Below are positions 54,432 to 62,694 of a DNA stretch of 64,000 nucleotides, in pieces. Within the stretch, counting starts at the first letter, position 1, and every line of letters begins with the position of its first letter. The position numbers and the translations under genes are program-made. The stretch is from a virus, in the IMG/VR virus record IMGVR_UViG_3300008116_000022, positions 1 to 64,000 of that record, one strand, 5' to 3'. The notes beneath the pieces are model-generated. The model did no database searches, was not told the DNA's origin, and was given only the letters and a program-made list of their open reading frames with translations.

Positions 54432-55796
54432 TTAATTTCTTAAATATTCAGCACGCAAGTAACCATTACCATTCTCAGTAACTGTTAAGCAGTTATTTTT
54501 ATATTCATAAGGTAAAGTACATGGCGTGTGAAACCCAAACTTGTTTATGGTGACAACTTTATTGTTATCTATAGGCATGATTGGACCAATTCCTAGTATT
54601 ATTTTATCTTTGGTATTAGAACTGATTGTGATTAACCCACTAGTTAAATGCTCCCAAGAAATACTTATATCATAATTAGTCTTGGCTTTTTTTGTCTTTT
54701 TGGGTGTTGGTATACTTTTGAGCGCATTTACTAAATACTTAATATTAACTGTAGTGCTAACATCTTCAGTATTTCCAATATTGCATCCAGTTACAGAACC
54801 TTCAGTATTTTCAGTCTCAATTAATATTTGACCATTCTTAGTAGTCAAGAAGCAAAATTCTTGAATTTTGCTTAGTATTTCTAATTCTTTTAATAGTGGT
54901 TGTTTGTCCACTAACATAATGTTATTTGATATTTTCCAGTGGAAAGAACTGAGATTGTTGATATTATTGATTAAGTTTTGAACCACTGTAGTACCGTCAG
55001 ACAAACAAAATTTAATCAGATTGTTTTCCTGATCAATGTGTAAAGCTAAAAGCCCCGATTCAGGTAAATATTTAACAATATCAGGAGACACGATAAACTT
55101 AGTTTTGTCTCCTAACATCACTGTTGAGAATTTGCCAATAAAATGACCGTTACATCCGATTACTACTGAATTTAATTTGTCAGCACGAACGTGAATACCC
55201 GTCAAAGAAATTTTACTTGTATCTTTGCTGACGAATTTACTAGCTTGTTTTAAAACAGTAATAAAATCAGGACTATTAACTATTACTTGTTGAGTATATT
55301 TTGACTCTGTATTTATTAGTTCCTTGTTTTCTAAAAGGCCAAAACTAAATTTACCTTTGTATCCATACTCAATTATTAGTTTTTCATTAAAAGTAATTGA
55401 TACTTCTTCGTCTGGTAGCAACTTGACAAATTTATTTAATAATTCCAGCCATACAGTTACTTGTGCTTGTACTTGCGTAGGATTGTTGATTTGAATTTTT
55501 TTAGACAAGAATACTTGACTGTCTTTACATATTAAGTTTAATTGGTTGTCAGCTACTACTAGATTTACCTCTTTAGCCCCTGTCTTAACCAAAGATGCAA
55601 GAGCATTACTAAAAGCCATGGAATTAAGTTTAATTTTCAATGTAGGCTGTACTGGACTCGGAATATTTGCTTTTTCCAATAATTCTAGTTGGTTTTCTAA
55701 CTGGATTAACTGGTCAACGTAGCGTTTTATTTTAAATTCTGTAATTAGTCTTAGTGTGGCATTTATCTGGTTTTTTAAAACATTAATTTGATACAT
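54432..55796 (-). CDS. Divergent second DnaN-like sliding clamp
   Basis: 454 residues from the ATG at 55796. After a helical N-terminal extension (about 1-55) the protein follows DnaN strand order: 'LNSMAFSNALASLVKTG', 'GIHVRADKLNSVVIGCNGHFIGKF' (cf. GVHFFL...FASTDGHRLAVVE in the normal clamp at 34750) and 'VNIKYLVNALKSIPTP' (cf. FNVRYLLEGLKEL). The usual start and C-terminal tail motifs are changed. It may be a clamp for a phage polymerase or a decoy. Own promoter of the shared family. Confidence 0.75.
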   Translation of the reverse strand: MYQINVLKNQINATLRLITEFKIKRYVDQLIQLENQLELLEKANIPSPVQPTLKIKLNSMAFSNALASLVKTGAKEVNLVVADNQLNLICKDSQVFLSKKIQINNPTQVQAQVTVWLELLNKFVKLLPDEEVSITFNEKLIIEYGYKGKFSFGLLENKELINTESKYTQQVIVNSPDFITVLKQASKFVSKDTSKISLTGIHVRADKLNSVVIGCNGHFIGKFSTVMLGDKTKFIVSPDIVKYLPESGLLALHIDQENNLIKFCLSDGTTVVQNLINNINNLSSFHWKISNNIMLVDKQPLLKELEILSKIQEFCFLTTKNGQILIETENTEGSVTGCNIGNTEDVSTTVNIKYLVNALKSIPTPKKTKKAKTNYDISISWEHLTSGLITISSNTKDKIILGIGPIMPIDNNKVVTINKFGFHTPCTLPYEYKNNCLTVTENGNGYLRAEYLRN

Positions 55797-55829
55797 AGTT
55801 TTTGTTTTTTGTTTCCTGTGTATGTAACT

Positions 55830-55859
55830 ACTATAGTCTATCCTACTATTTATTGTCAA
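55830..55859 (-). promoter_or_regulatory. Shared early promoter 6
   Basis: TTGACA (55854-55859), 18 bases, TATAGT (55830-55835), minus strand. Confidence 0.8.
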
Positions 55860-55935
55860 CAGGTTTATGTACTGAACTTTTAAAAATATCTTTGTGTAAC
55901 TATTTTACGGTTGGGGATTTGAGCGATCGCTAGAC
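55860..55935. repeat. Duplicated intergenic block, class B
   Basis: Third copy of the block described at 52694. Confidence 0.75.
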
Positions 55936-56010
55936 TATTGCACCTCAATGATCCTCAAACTCTTGTAAATCAAGGGTTTTAGGAATTTAAAAAATATTTC
56001 CTAAAACCTA

Positions 56011-56040
56011 TTGACAATAAATAGTGAAATAGACTATATT
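56011..56040 (+). promoter_or_regulatory. Shared early promoter 7
   Basis: Plus strand TTGACA (56011-56016), 18 bases, TATATT (56035-56040). Confidence 0.8.
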
Positions 56041-56075
56041 AAGAGTATCAACAAAAAACAGAAGGGACAAAAGAA

Positions 56076-56747
56076 ATGACTACTTTAAAATTTACAAGAA
56101 AAGCCGCTGGACATTACACTGCTACTACACCCTGGGGTGTAGTAGAAATAAAAAAAGCTGATACCGACAAGTGGTATGTTTATTTCCCGTGCGGAAAAAC
56201 TTCGTATCGCCGGAGTTACGACGCTGCTAAAACCTGGGCTAATAATTATCTGGACAAGCAGACTAAACAGCCCACAGTAACCGCAGCACTAAAAAAAGCT
56301 GAATCTAAATCTAATCCCACCACACAAACATTAAGAACAAAGCTAAGTCAAGCCAATGCTTACGTAATAGGTGCTGACTATTTAGGATGTATCAATACAG
56401 GTAAATCAGCCTGTATTATCCATATTGTTGTGGATAACAAAGACTATTACCTTGTTGGGCTTAACGGGGCAATAATGGATACTTATTTTGAAAAGACTGT
56501 TTCCAGTATAAGAAAACAATTGATAGAAGACCGAACAGTTAAATCTTATTATCACAAGACATTTGGAGAAGTAAAAATATACACCACCTTTAGTCAATCC
56601 GAAAAGGAATATAACCGCATAAATGACGCTGTTAAATCAGCTAATCTTGATGACCGCAAAATTATCAACGAAGCAAAAACCAAGATCAAAAACGGAACAG
56701 CTACCATAACAGAATATTTTGCGTTATCTGATCGTGGAGTCATTTAA
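56076..56747 (+). CDS. Unknown early protein, 223 residues
   Basis: Basic N-terminal domain ('TTLKFTRKAAGHYTATTPWGVVEIKKAD...YFPCGKTSYRRSYDAAKTWANNYL') that reads like a small DNA-associated beta-alpha module, then a second alpha-beta part with 'QANAYVIGADYLG'. Carries a perfect 10-bp hairpin with CTGG loop (56122-56145). Function unknown. Confidence 0.7.
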   Translation: MTTLKFTRKAAGHYTATTPWGVVEIKKADTDKWYVYFPCGKTSYRRSYDAAKTWANNYLDKQTKQPTVTAALKKAESKSNPTTQTLRTKLSQANAYVIGADYLGCINTGKSACIIHIVVDNKDYYLVGLNGAIMDTYFEKTVSSIRKQLIEDRTVKSYYHKTFGEVKIYTTFSQSEKEYNRINDAVKSANLDDRKIINEAKTKIKNGTATITEYFALSDRGVI

Positions 56748-56835
56748 TAGATGCTTATGATCCTGGTGACTATATCGGGGTTATAAGTATTCATTAAACT
56801 TTTAAAAATTCAGTACAAAATATTTTTAAAACCAC

Positions 56836-56865
56836 TTGACAATAAATAGTGAAATAGACTATATT
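56836..56865 (+). promoter_or_regulatory. Shared early promoter 8
   Basis: Plus strand TTGACA (56836-56841), 18 bases, TATATT (56860-56865), preceded by TTTTTAAAACCAC as in the other copies. Confidence 0.8.
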
Positions 56866-56897
56866 AAGAGTATCAACAAAGCACAGGAGACAGACAA

Positions 56898-57098
56898 ATG
56901 ACAGACTTATTTAATCTTTGTGAACTCCGCTTCCGGTTATACCGGAAAAGACTAATTACCATAAAACTGTTTTTTATTAAGGTTGAAATCTTTGTACCAA
57001 AGATTTATAAGAGCTACATAGAAACCGCCCAGGAAATGTACGATTACTGCTGGGCGGAGTATGAAAAGTCAGGCGACCCTGACGACATCCCGTTCTAA
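56898..57098 (+). CDS. Small unknown early protein
   Basis: 66 residues, hydrophobic-basic N-terminus ('LCELRFRLYRKRLITIKLFFIKVEIF') and an acidic end ('SGDPDDIPF'). Good ribosome-binding site (AGGAGA). Possibly membrane-associated. No family recognised. Confidence 0.6.
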   Translation: MTDLFNLCELRFRLYRKRLITIKLFFIKVEIFVPKIYKSYIETAQEMYDYCWAEYEKSGDPDDIPF

Positions 57099-57111
57099 TA
57101 AATAATCACTT

Positions 57112-57141
57112 AACCCGGTTAAAACTTAATTTAACCGGGTT
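57112..57141 (+). terminator. Terminator
   Basis: 12-bp stem AACCCGGTTAAA / TTTAACCGGGTT with T-run. Confidence 0.9.
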
Positions 57142-57178
57142 TTTTATTATCATTGGTAGTAGTTATCTATTTGTCAAA

Positions 57179-57520
57179 ATGACTAACTATCAAGTTCGAT
57201 ATGGGAACAATGTCAAAAAGCACAAAAAAAAGTGCCGTAACGCACACACAAGAACCTATGGTATTTGCTGTGTGTGCATGATTAATAAATCTGAACAGGT
57301 GCATCACTCCAGTTATAGGCGGTCAGGAGACAGGTATGGGATTAATATTTTCCCTGTTTGTAAGCACTGTCATAAAAACGCCTGCCATAGTCCTAAAAAC
57401 TGGATTGTTCACCCCATAAATCCAGAATGGAAGAATCACAATACCCCTGAGTTTACAGCCCGCTTAAAACGAAATTATCAACGGTTACGGAAATTAAAAC
57501 TCAATAAAAAACCCTCTTGA
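57179..57520 (+). CDS. Free-standing HNH-type protein, paralogue of 36939 gene
   Basis: 113 residues. 'TYGICCVCMINKSEQVHHSSYRRSGDRYGINIFPVCKHCHKNACHSPKNWI' carries the CC-C and VHH/CH pattern of HNH-like nucleases and matches the 36939 protein. Its coding end overlaps a terminator hairpin (57511-57533). Confidence 0.7.
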   Translation: MTNYQVRYGNNVKKHKKKCRNAHTRTYGICCVCMINKSEQVHHSSYRRSGDRYGINIFPVCKHCHKNACHSPKNWIVHPINPEWKNHNTPEFTARLKRNYQRLRKLKLNKKPS

Positions 57521-57533
57521 TTGTCAAGAGGGT
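57511..57533. terminator. Bidirectional terminator
   Basis: ACCCTCTTGA / TCAAGAGGGT with TTG loop; overlaps the stop codon of the HNH gene. Confidence 0.7.
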
Positions 57534-57549
57534 TGATATTTGCTATGGA

Positions 57550-57726
57550 TTAATATTCGTCATCGTCTTCTTTATTGTCTTCATCGTCTTCATCGTCTTG
57601 ATCATCTTCATCATCACCACCATACAGTTCATGAATGCTACTAGCTTCACGAACTACTGCACATCTGCCCAATGCAGGTACATAACTGATGGCTTGTGCC
57701 TTTCCATTTTTCCATCTATACTTCAT
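57550..57726 (-). CDS. Small acidic-tailed early protein
   Basis: 58 residues. Begins MKYRWKNGKAQAISYVPALG; the last 22 residues are almost all Asp and Glu. The start has a CAGGAGACAAC ribosome-binding site and the shared promoter (57753-57781). The acidic tail would mimic DNA or bind a basic protein. Confidence 0.65.
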   Translation of the reverse strand: MKYRWKNGKAQAISYVPALGRCAVVREASSIHELYGGDDEDDQDDEDDEDNKEDDDEY

Positions 57727-57752
57727 GGTTGTTGTCTCCTGTTGATATTATC

Positions 57753-57781
57753 AGTATAGTCCATCTACTATTTATTGTCAA
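57753..57781 (-). promoter_or_regulatory. Shared early promoter 9
   Basis: TTGACA (57776-57781), 17 bases, TATACT (57753-57758), minus strand. Confidence 0.8.
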
Positions 57782-57799
57782 TAGGTTTTAGAAAAATAT

Positions 57800-58426
57800 T
57801 TATAGAGACAAGTGTTTCCGCAAAATCTCTTGTACAACTTCTTGTACAACTTCTTGACTACCACTACCATCTACTCGGATAATTGAAGATGGATGAGACA
57901 AGTACAAATCTGCATAACCCGCTTGTACCCGACGGTGAAAAGTTATTGTCTCTTGTTCAATACGATCTAATTTAGCTTGTCCGCGCTTACGCAGTAAACC
58001 TACCTCTACATCCACGTCTAACCAAATAGTTACATCACTCAGTAAACCTCCTGTGGCAATCTGATTGAGATTATTAATTAGACTCATGTCTAAGCCCCTA
58101 CCATAACCTTGGTAAGCAATAGTAGAGTCTGTATAGCGATCGCACAGAATATATTTTCCCATAGCCAAGTTTGGTTTTAGCTCCTCTTCAATATGTTGCG
58201 CCCTATCCGCAGCATACAATAGAAGTTCTGTAACTTCATTTATGGGCTTATCTACTGGCTTTGACAGTAATAACTCCCGTAAATTCTTTCCTAATTCTGT
58301 TCCTCCCGGTTCACGAGTTAGCACTACAGGTATGCCTAAACTTTTTAGCCACTGGGAGCAAAGGTGCATCTGGGTAGTTTTCCCACAACCCTCTACCCCT
58401 TCAAAAACAATTAACTTACCATTCAT
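57800..58426 (-). CDS. tmk: Thymidylate kinase
   Basis: 208 residues. P-loop 'FEGVEGCGKTTQ' at about 8-19, 'TREPGGTELGKNLRELLL' (DR-type lid partner), 'DRYTDSTIAYQGYGRGL' and 'WLDVDVEVGLLRKRG' are all diagnostic of dTMP kinase. It phosphorylates dTMP to dTDP and acts with the ThyA fusion at 33175 to feed dTTP to replication. Confidence 0.95.
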   Translation of the reverse strand: MNGKLIVFEGVEGCGKTTQMHLCSQWLKSLGIPVVLTREPGGTELGKNLRELLLSKPVDKPINEVTELLLYAADRAQHIEEELKPNLAMGKYILCDRYTDSTIAYQGYGRGLDMSLINNLNQIATGGLLSDVTIWLDVDVEVGLLRKRGQAKLDRIEQETITFHRRVQAGYADLYLSHPSSIIRVDGSGSQEVVQEVVQEILRKHLSL

Positions 58427-58530
58427 ATTAGTAGATGTAGGAACAGCCCAAGAGAGACACCAGTATTTAAGGTGTCGTTTTTTAGATTTTTGCTAGACAT
58501 CTAGTGGGGACAACCCACTAGATTATTCCA
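58427..58530. terminator. Hairpin TAGTGGG / CCCACTA in the gap
   Basis: ATCTAGTGGG / CCCACTAGAT (58499-58522 region) follows the primase stop; likely its terminator on the minus strand. Confidence 0.6.
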
Positions 58531-61500
58531 CTAAACCTTAGTAGCCCGCTTTAGTATGCGAATAATAAGGTGAGCGGGGATAGATAGAAACTGTCTGGTT
58601 TTTGTTCCGTTAGGATTCTTTTGGAGAACGCTGATCACATAACCCGTTTCATTGACCTCTTTAACTGGTCCTTGGATTGGGTGATTGAGTTCTTTTGCCC
58701 GGTCATTCACAAAAAATTCAACCACATCATCGGGTGATGGGTTGTCTTGTGGAACAGGTGACGGGTCAGAAGTATTGTCCTGGGTAGGGTTTGGGGAAAG
58801 TGACGGGAGATCCAATACTACATCCCCTCTATATATAGGATCTATATTCTTATCCTCTATTGGGGATATGAGAGAAGGGAGACTAGAATTATTATTTCTA
58901 ATTTCCATTGGAGTATAAGAGTTCTCGTCACTACCCTCAAAAGCCTTATCTAGCAGGACTTCTGACCCGTCACTGCCTTCTAAACTTTTCCCGTCATGTG
59001 TCAACGAACTGGACAAAAGTAGTTCGTGAGTGGGAATTTCGTCGTCTAAACCCACTTGACGCAACCGCAACCCAACAATAAATTTGCCAGTATTTGTGGC
59101 TTTGTGTTTCACTCCCCAACCCAGAACTGAGTTGCACAACTCAATTAAGTCAGGACTAAAGGTCTTAGACGCTTTGGCTTGGCTACCTGTCTCTGCACAG
59201 TGTCTAGAATAGCTGCCGAAGAGGGTCTTAATAAGTCCACCATCAGCACCTTCATTCTTGTTACTACCTACAGGGGTCATGGCTGTAGGATCGTAAATCA
59301 CCTTCTCGTTTAACCAGTCAGCTAACGAATCCACACGCATTCGGTTAACCCAGAACTCAAGGGTGCATTCTGGTATCTCTTGAATACCAGACAACACCTT
59401 GCGTACATAGTCGTCGTCAAAATTTAGAACGTGATTGGTGAAAGCTGCTAATTCCGGCTCAAATAACTCTTCAAGGTTTTTCCGCTTGGCTATACCAACA
59501 GTGTTGTTGCACGGGACTGTGATTACCCGCCGCTTAACCCTACTAGCACTGTCACCTGCAAATACAGGTAAGTTAGAACAGACTGCCACCATGCCGTCAT
59601 AGCGGTAGCTAAAGGCCTTTTGACCTTTGTTCTCAGCACGTAGCAAATCCTCCCCGGTTAAAGAGAGGAATTTTCCTAGTTTTCCGGTTGCTTTATCTTC
59701 ATCAGGAAACAACACAAGCCGCTTCTGGTAGGCATTAGCAGCTTCGAAGTTGTTATTGCACCAATCATCAAGGGTACTGGTATGCACGTTCTGAGAACCG
59801 ATTAAAGACACGAGTAACCGGGTAAATGTACCCTTGCCTGTGCCACCTAAACCAATTAAGTGCAAAAACTTCTGTAGGTCTGAGCGACCTTTGATGACAG
59901 CATTGCAATAGCACATCAAAAGATCCTTGATCTGTTGATTGCCACCGCTTAAATGGTTTAAAAACTCATTGATGTTATCCCAGTTCGTGGCCTCTCTGTC
60001 ATATTCTCTGGGTAGTTGCCATGTCAGTCTGTATCCAGGGGCATGAGGCATTAACTTTCCAGTTCGAATTTCTAGGACACCATTTCTAAATGGGAGTAGT
60101 TCTTTAGGCGATCGCTCTACCCAAGTACGCTGAATCAAGTGATGTCTAAGCATTCTGGTAACGTTAGTGATGTACCCATCACCACCGTAGCCAGTGTATC
60201 CTTTGCCTTCAACAATGTTCATTACCGCACTGGCAATGAACTGATCAGTCTCCACAGCCCAAACGCCTGGACTGTCTGCTTGGTAGCGCATCCAACGCAA
60301 GCTGGCATTGTTGAATGCAAGAATATCTCGGTATTCTTCGGCGATTTCCGCTGCCAAAATATCAGGAGTAGGAATTTTCCGCTTCTCCTGGAAGTGTAAT
60401 TCGAGTTTTAGTTTATCCAACCTTGTTTTTACCTCTTTGAGAGATTTTTTCAGTTCTTTGGGGTTTTTGGTGATTAAATCATCTAAACCCTTACCATGTT
60501 CAGGTTTCCACCGCATTTCCAATAGATAGGTCTCACTATCTTTTAATAGATAGTGAAATCTTCTATTAGCTTTCAGAACAGCCTTGACGGCTGTTTTTTT
60601 GGTGTCTCTGTCCATTGCCAGGATCATAGCAGATCCGTCTCCAGTAAATTGCTCAAGGGCTGGGTTAATCTCTTTTTTCCCTCCACAGGAACATCCATAG
60701 ACAGCGATCGCGCATAACCCAGTGCTTAAACCTGACAACGCTTTTTTACCACCCTCTGTCAAGAATCTAGGCACTTCTGGCATTTCTTTAATAGCATCCC
60801 AGAAGCTACCGCCCATGGGAATATCAGTTCCCCACAATTTATTAATTTTTTCCCTGATGGACTTAGGCACGGGTGGTAAGTATGGTTTATCCCCAATTCC
60901 CTTGGGAGCAAAATATGAATATTCCCTGTGCTTAGACGGGATGTTGACAATCACCTGCCAAATACTCCCATCTTCATTTTTCAAGAATGCTCCTAATAAT
61001 TCATTCTTGGAAATATTGTGTGTGAATCGGGTTTTTTTCCATCCCAAGGTCTCATGAATAGGGTATGAAGCGTCCATTCCATCAGACCATTCGCACTCTC
61101 GATGGAACTCAACAGCACTTTCAAATAGTGCCGGGTCAATTCCACTCCCTGTAGTAAAATCCGTAAAAACTTTTTTCTTAAATTGTTCAAAAATGTCTTG
61201 ACAATTGTTATTTGATTGCGCTATATTAATAGCATGATTTGAATTATTCATATCATTCTCCATCGTAATGTTGTTTAACTGACTTGAATTTTTCACGTTA
61301 TTCTCCATTGTGACACTGTTTAATTTATTCATATTGTTCTCCTTAGTAATGGTAGTGTTTAAGTTATTCATGTCATTCTCCTTAGTGATGGTAATGTTTG
61401 AATTGTTCATGTCATTTTCGATTGTGGCACTGTTTAAATTTAGATTATTTATTTGATACCCCTTGGTATCGGTAGTGTTTAAATTATTCATGTCATTTTC

Positions 61501-61608
61501 TACTGTGGTAGTAGTGTTTTTCACTTGATACTCCTTAGTATCAGTAGGATTTAATTCAGTTGAGTTCATAGTGTTTTCCTTCTGTGCGTTTAATTGAATT
61601 AAGTTCAT
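58531..61608 (-). CDS. Primase-helicase (DUF3854 TOPRIM-like + P4/D5-type helicase)
   Basis: About 1025 residues from the ATG at 61608 (AAGGATAAG ribosome-binding site; an in-frame ATG at 61674 precedes it). N-terminal 140 residues: repeated short units that each encode a Shine-Dalgarno plus start (see findings). Then a DUF3854/TOPRIM-like region ('FLTEGGKKALSGL', 'LAMDRD') and a superfamily-3 helicase with Walker A GLGGTGKGT near residue 587. The C-terminal 150 residues are a low-complexity Asp/Ser/Pro linker and a small basic domain. Makes primers and unwinds DNA. Confidence 0.85.
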   Translation of the reverse strand: MNLIQLNAQKENTMNSTELNPTDTKEYQVKNTTTTVENDMNNLNTTDTKGYQINNLNLNSATIENDMNNSNITITKENDMNNLNTTITKENNMNKLNSVTMENNVKNSSQLNNITMENDMNNSNHAINIAQSNNNCQDIFEQFKKKVFTDFTTGSGIDPALFESAVEFHRECEWSDGMDASYPIHETLGWKKTRFTHNISKNELLGAFLKNEDGSIWQVIVNIPSKHREYSYFAPKGIGDKPYLPPVPKSIREKINKLWGTDIPMGGSFWDAIKEMPEVPRFLTEGGKKALSGLSTGLCAIAVYGCSCGGKKEINPALEQFTGDGSAMILAMDRDTKKTAVKAVLKANRRFHYLLKDSETYLLEMRWKPEHGKGLDDLITKNPKELKKSLKEVKTRLDKLKLELHFQEKRKIPTPDILAAEIAEEYRDILAFNNASLRWMRYQADSPGVWAVETDQFIASAVMNIVEGKGYTGYGGDGYITNVTRMLRHHLIQRTWVERSPKELLPFRNGVLEIRTGKLMPHAPGYRLTWQLPREYDREATNWDNINEFLNHLSGGNQQIKDLLMCYCNAVIKGRSDLQKFLHLIGLGGTGKGTFTRLLVSLIGSQNVHTSTLDDWCNNNFEAANAYQKRLVLFPDEDKATGKLGKFLSLTGEDLLRAENKGQKAFSYRYDGMVAVCSNLPVFAGDSASRVKRRVITVPCNNTVGIAKRKNLEELFEPELAAFTNHVLNFDDDYVRKVLSGIQEIPECTLEFWVNRMRVDSLADWLNEKVIYDPTAMTPVGSNKNEGADGGLIKTLFGSYSRHCAETGSQAKASKTFSPDLIELCNSVLGWGVKHKATNTGKFIVGLRLRQVGLDDEIPTHELLLSSSLTHDGKSLEGSDGSEVLLDKAFEGSDENSYTPMEIRNNNSSLPSLISPIEDKNIDPIYRGDVVLDLPSLSPNPTQDNTSDPSPVPQDNPSPDDVVEFFVNDRAKELNHPIQGPVKEVNETGYVISVLQKNPNGTKTRQFLSIPAHLIIRILKRATKV

Positions 61609-61610
61609 GG
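61210..61610 (-). repeat. Tandem in-frame SD-ATG repeats
   Basis: Nine imperfect units of 30-50 bases, such as AAGGAGAATGACATG and AAGGAGAACAATATG; each contains a purine-rich AAGGAG or close variant, 6 bases, then ATG or GTG, all in the reading frame of the primase. Confidence 0.8.
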
Positions 61611-61639
61611 TCTTATCCTTTTGATTTTGTTTTCGTCTG

Positions 61640-61860
61640 TGTCCACAAGAGGACTTTGTGGATCTTCGGTTCAAGAAGAGTTTGTTTTGTTCGTGGACTC
61701 TTCTTAGTCAACAATCACTAAGATTGTTGTTTGCACTATACTAACAAATTATTTTTTAAACTCCAAACCTGTAATTGTTCATTCCTTCTGGATTTGCATT
61801 TTTTTGTCTCCTCTTTTTGTTTGATAAAGCCGATGTTTGCCGCATCGGCTTTTATGTGTT
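61640..61860. other. Primase leader and upstream gap
   Basis: Contains CCACAA/TTGTGG, GAAGAGT/ACTCTTC and ACAATC/GATTGT hairpins (61642-61740) on the leader. No gene between 61675 and 62059; AT-rich. Confidence 0.5.
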
Positions 61861-62059
61861 TATTATATCATGCCTAAGCCATTATGGCAATAAGTATCTG
61901 GTAATAATTTAAGTATAAATAGTTAAGTGTGGCTGCTTATAAGTATTCAACAAAAAGTGCTATTTCCCACATTTTCCACATTTCCCAAAAACTTAAAATA
62001 TTTAAAAACCCATTGGTGGTTGTTGTCCACCAATGGGTCTTGTTTTTTGATGTCGTTTC

Positions 62060-62416
62060 TTATTCCCCTTTTTTAGCTTGTTTATTTTGCAACCGTTTTA
62101 GCCGTCTTTTTTCGTTGTACTTACGCATATATTCGCGCTGCTTTTCCTTCTGCTCTTCTGTCATGTTTTCTACCCATCTTTGCCTAGACTCGCGCTGCCT
62201 TAGTAGCTGGTCTTCCGTCATGTTAGCAGCCCACTCACGATTGGCTTTACGCTGCTTTTCTTTTTGTTCTTCTGTTAAGTTGGCAAGCCATTCTCGTTTA
62301 GCGTGCCGCTGTTTTTCCCGTTGTTCCTCACTCATATTCTTTGTATATTTGAGTTTACGCGCCTTGCCTTTTTTGGTAGCGTTGTAACGCGCTTGGGTTT
62401 CTGGATAGTAAGTCAT
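62060..62416 (-). CDS. Basic repeat protein, four 19-residue units
   Basis: 118 residues from the ATG at 62416. After a short head, four units of 19 residues repeat: 'NMSEEQREKQRHAKREWL', 'NLTEEQKEKQRKANREWA', 'NMTEDQLLRQRESRQRWV', 'NMTEEQKEKQREYMRKYN'. Each is a helix with regular Arg/Lys spacing, likely a nucleic-acid-binding solenoid. Own promoter (62444-62472). Confidence 0.7.
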   Translation of the reverse strand: MTYYPETQARYNATKKGKARKLKYTKNMSEEQREKQRHAKREWLANLTEEQKEKQRKANREWAANMTEDQLLRQRESRQRWVENMTEEQKEKQREYMRKYNEKRRLKRLQNKQAKKGE

Positions 62417-62443
62417 GTTGTCCTCTTTCAATCTCCAAATATC

Positions 62444-62472
62444 ACTATAGTCTATCTATTGTTTTTTGTCAA
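62444..62472 (-). promoter_or_regulatory. Shared early promoter 10
   Basis: TTGACA (62467-62472), 17 bases, TATAGT (62444-62449), minus strand. Confidence 0.8.
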
Positions 62473-62502
62473 CGCGACTAAGAATTGTGCTTAAACACAA
62501 AA

Positions 62503-62529
62503 AACCACTTAGAAAAAATCTAAGTGGTT
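62503..62529 (-). terminator. Terminator
   Basis: AACCACTTAGA / TCTAAGTGGTT stem followed by T6 on the minus strand; ends the gene at 62530. Confidence 0.85.
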
Positions 62530-62694
62530 CTATTTTTGCTCCCATCTCACAAAACACCCATTATACTCAGGGTGACTTTCTAGAAAGTCGTCTTTGAGCG
62601 CGATCGCACTCATCAAGTCCCTGGCAATCCAGGGACTACAAAAGATTATTTTGCTGGTCTTGTGTTGACCAGCCTTGAGTTTAAATCGGAACAT
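62530..62694 (-). CDS. Small unknown early protein
   Basis: 54 residues from the ATG at 62694 (MFRFKLKAGQHKTSKII). Contains 'ARDLMSAIALKDDFLESHPEYNGCFVRW'. Overlaps the upstream gene end by 14 bases, so translation is coupled. No family recognised. Confidence 0.6.
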   Translation of the reverse strand: MFRFKLKAGQHKTSKIIFCSPWIARDLMSAIALKDDFLESHPEYNGCFVRWEQK

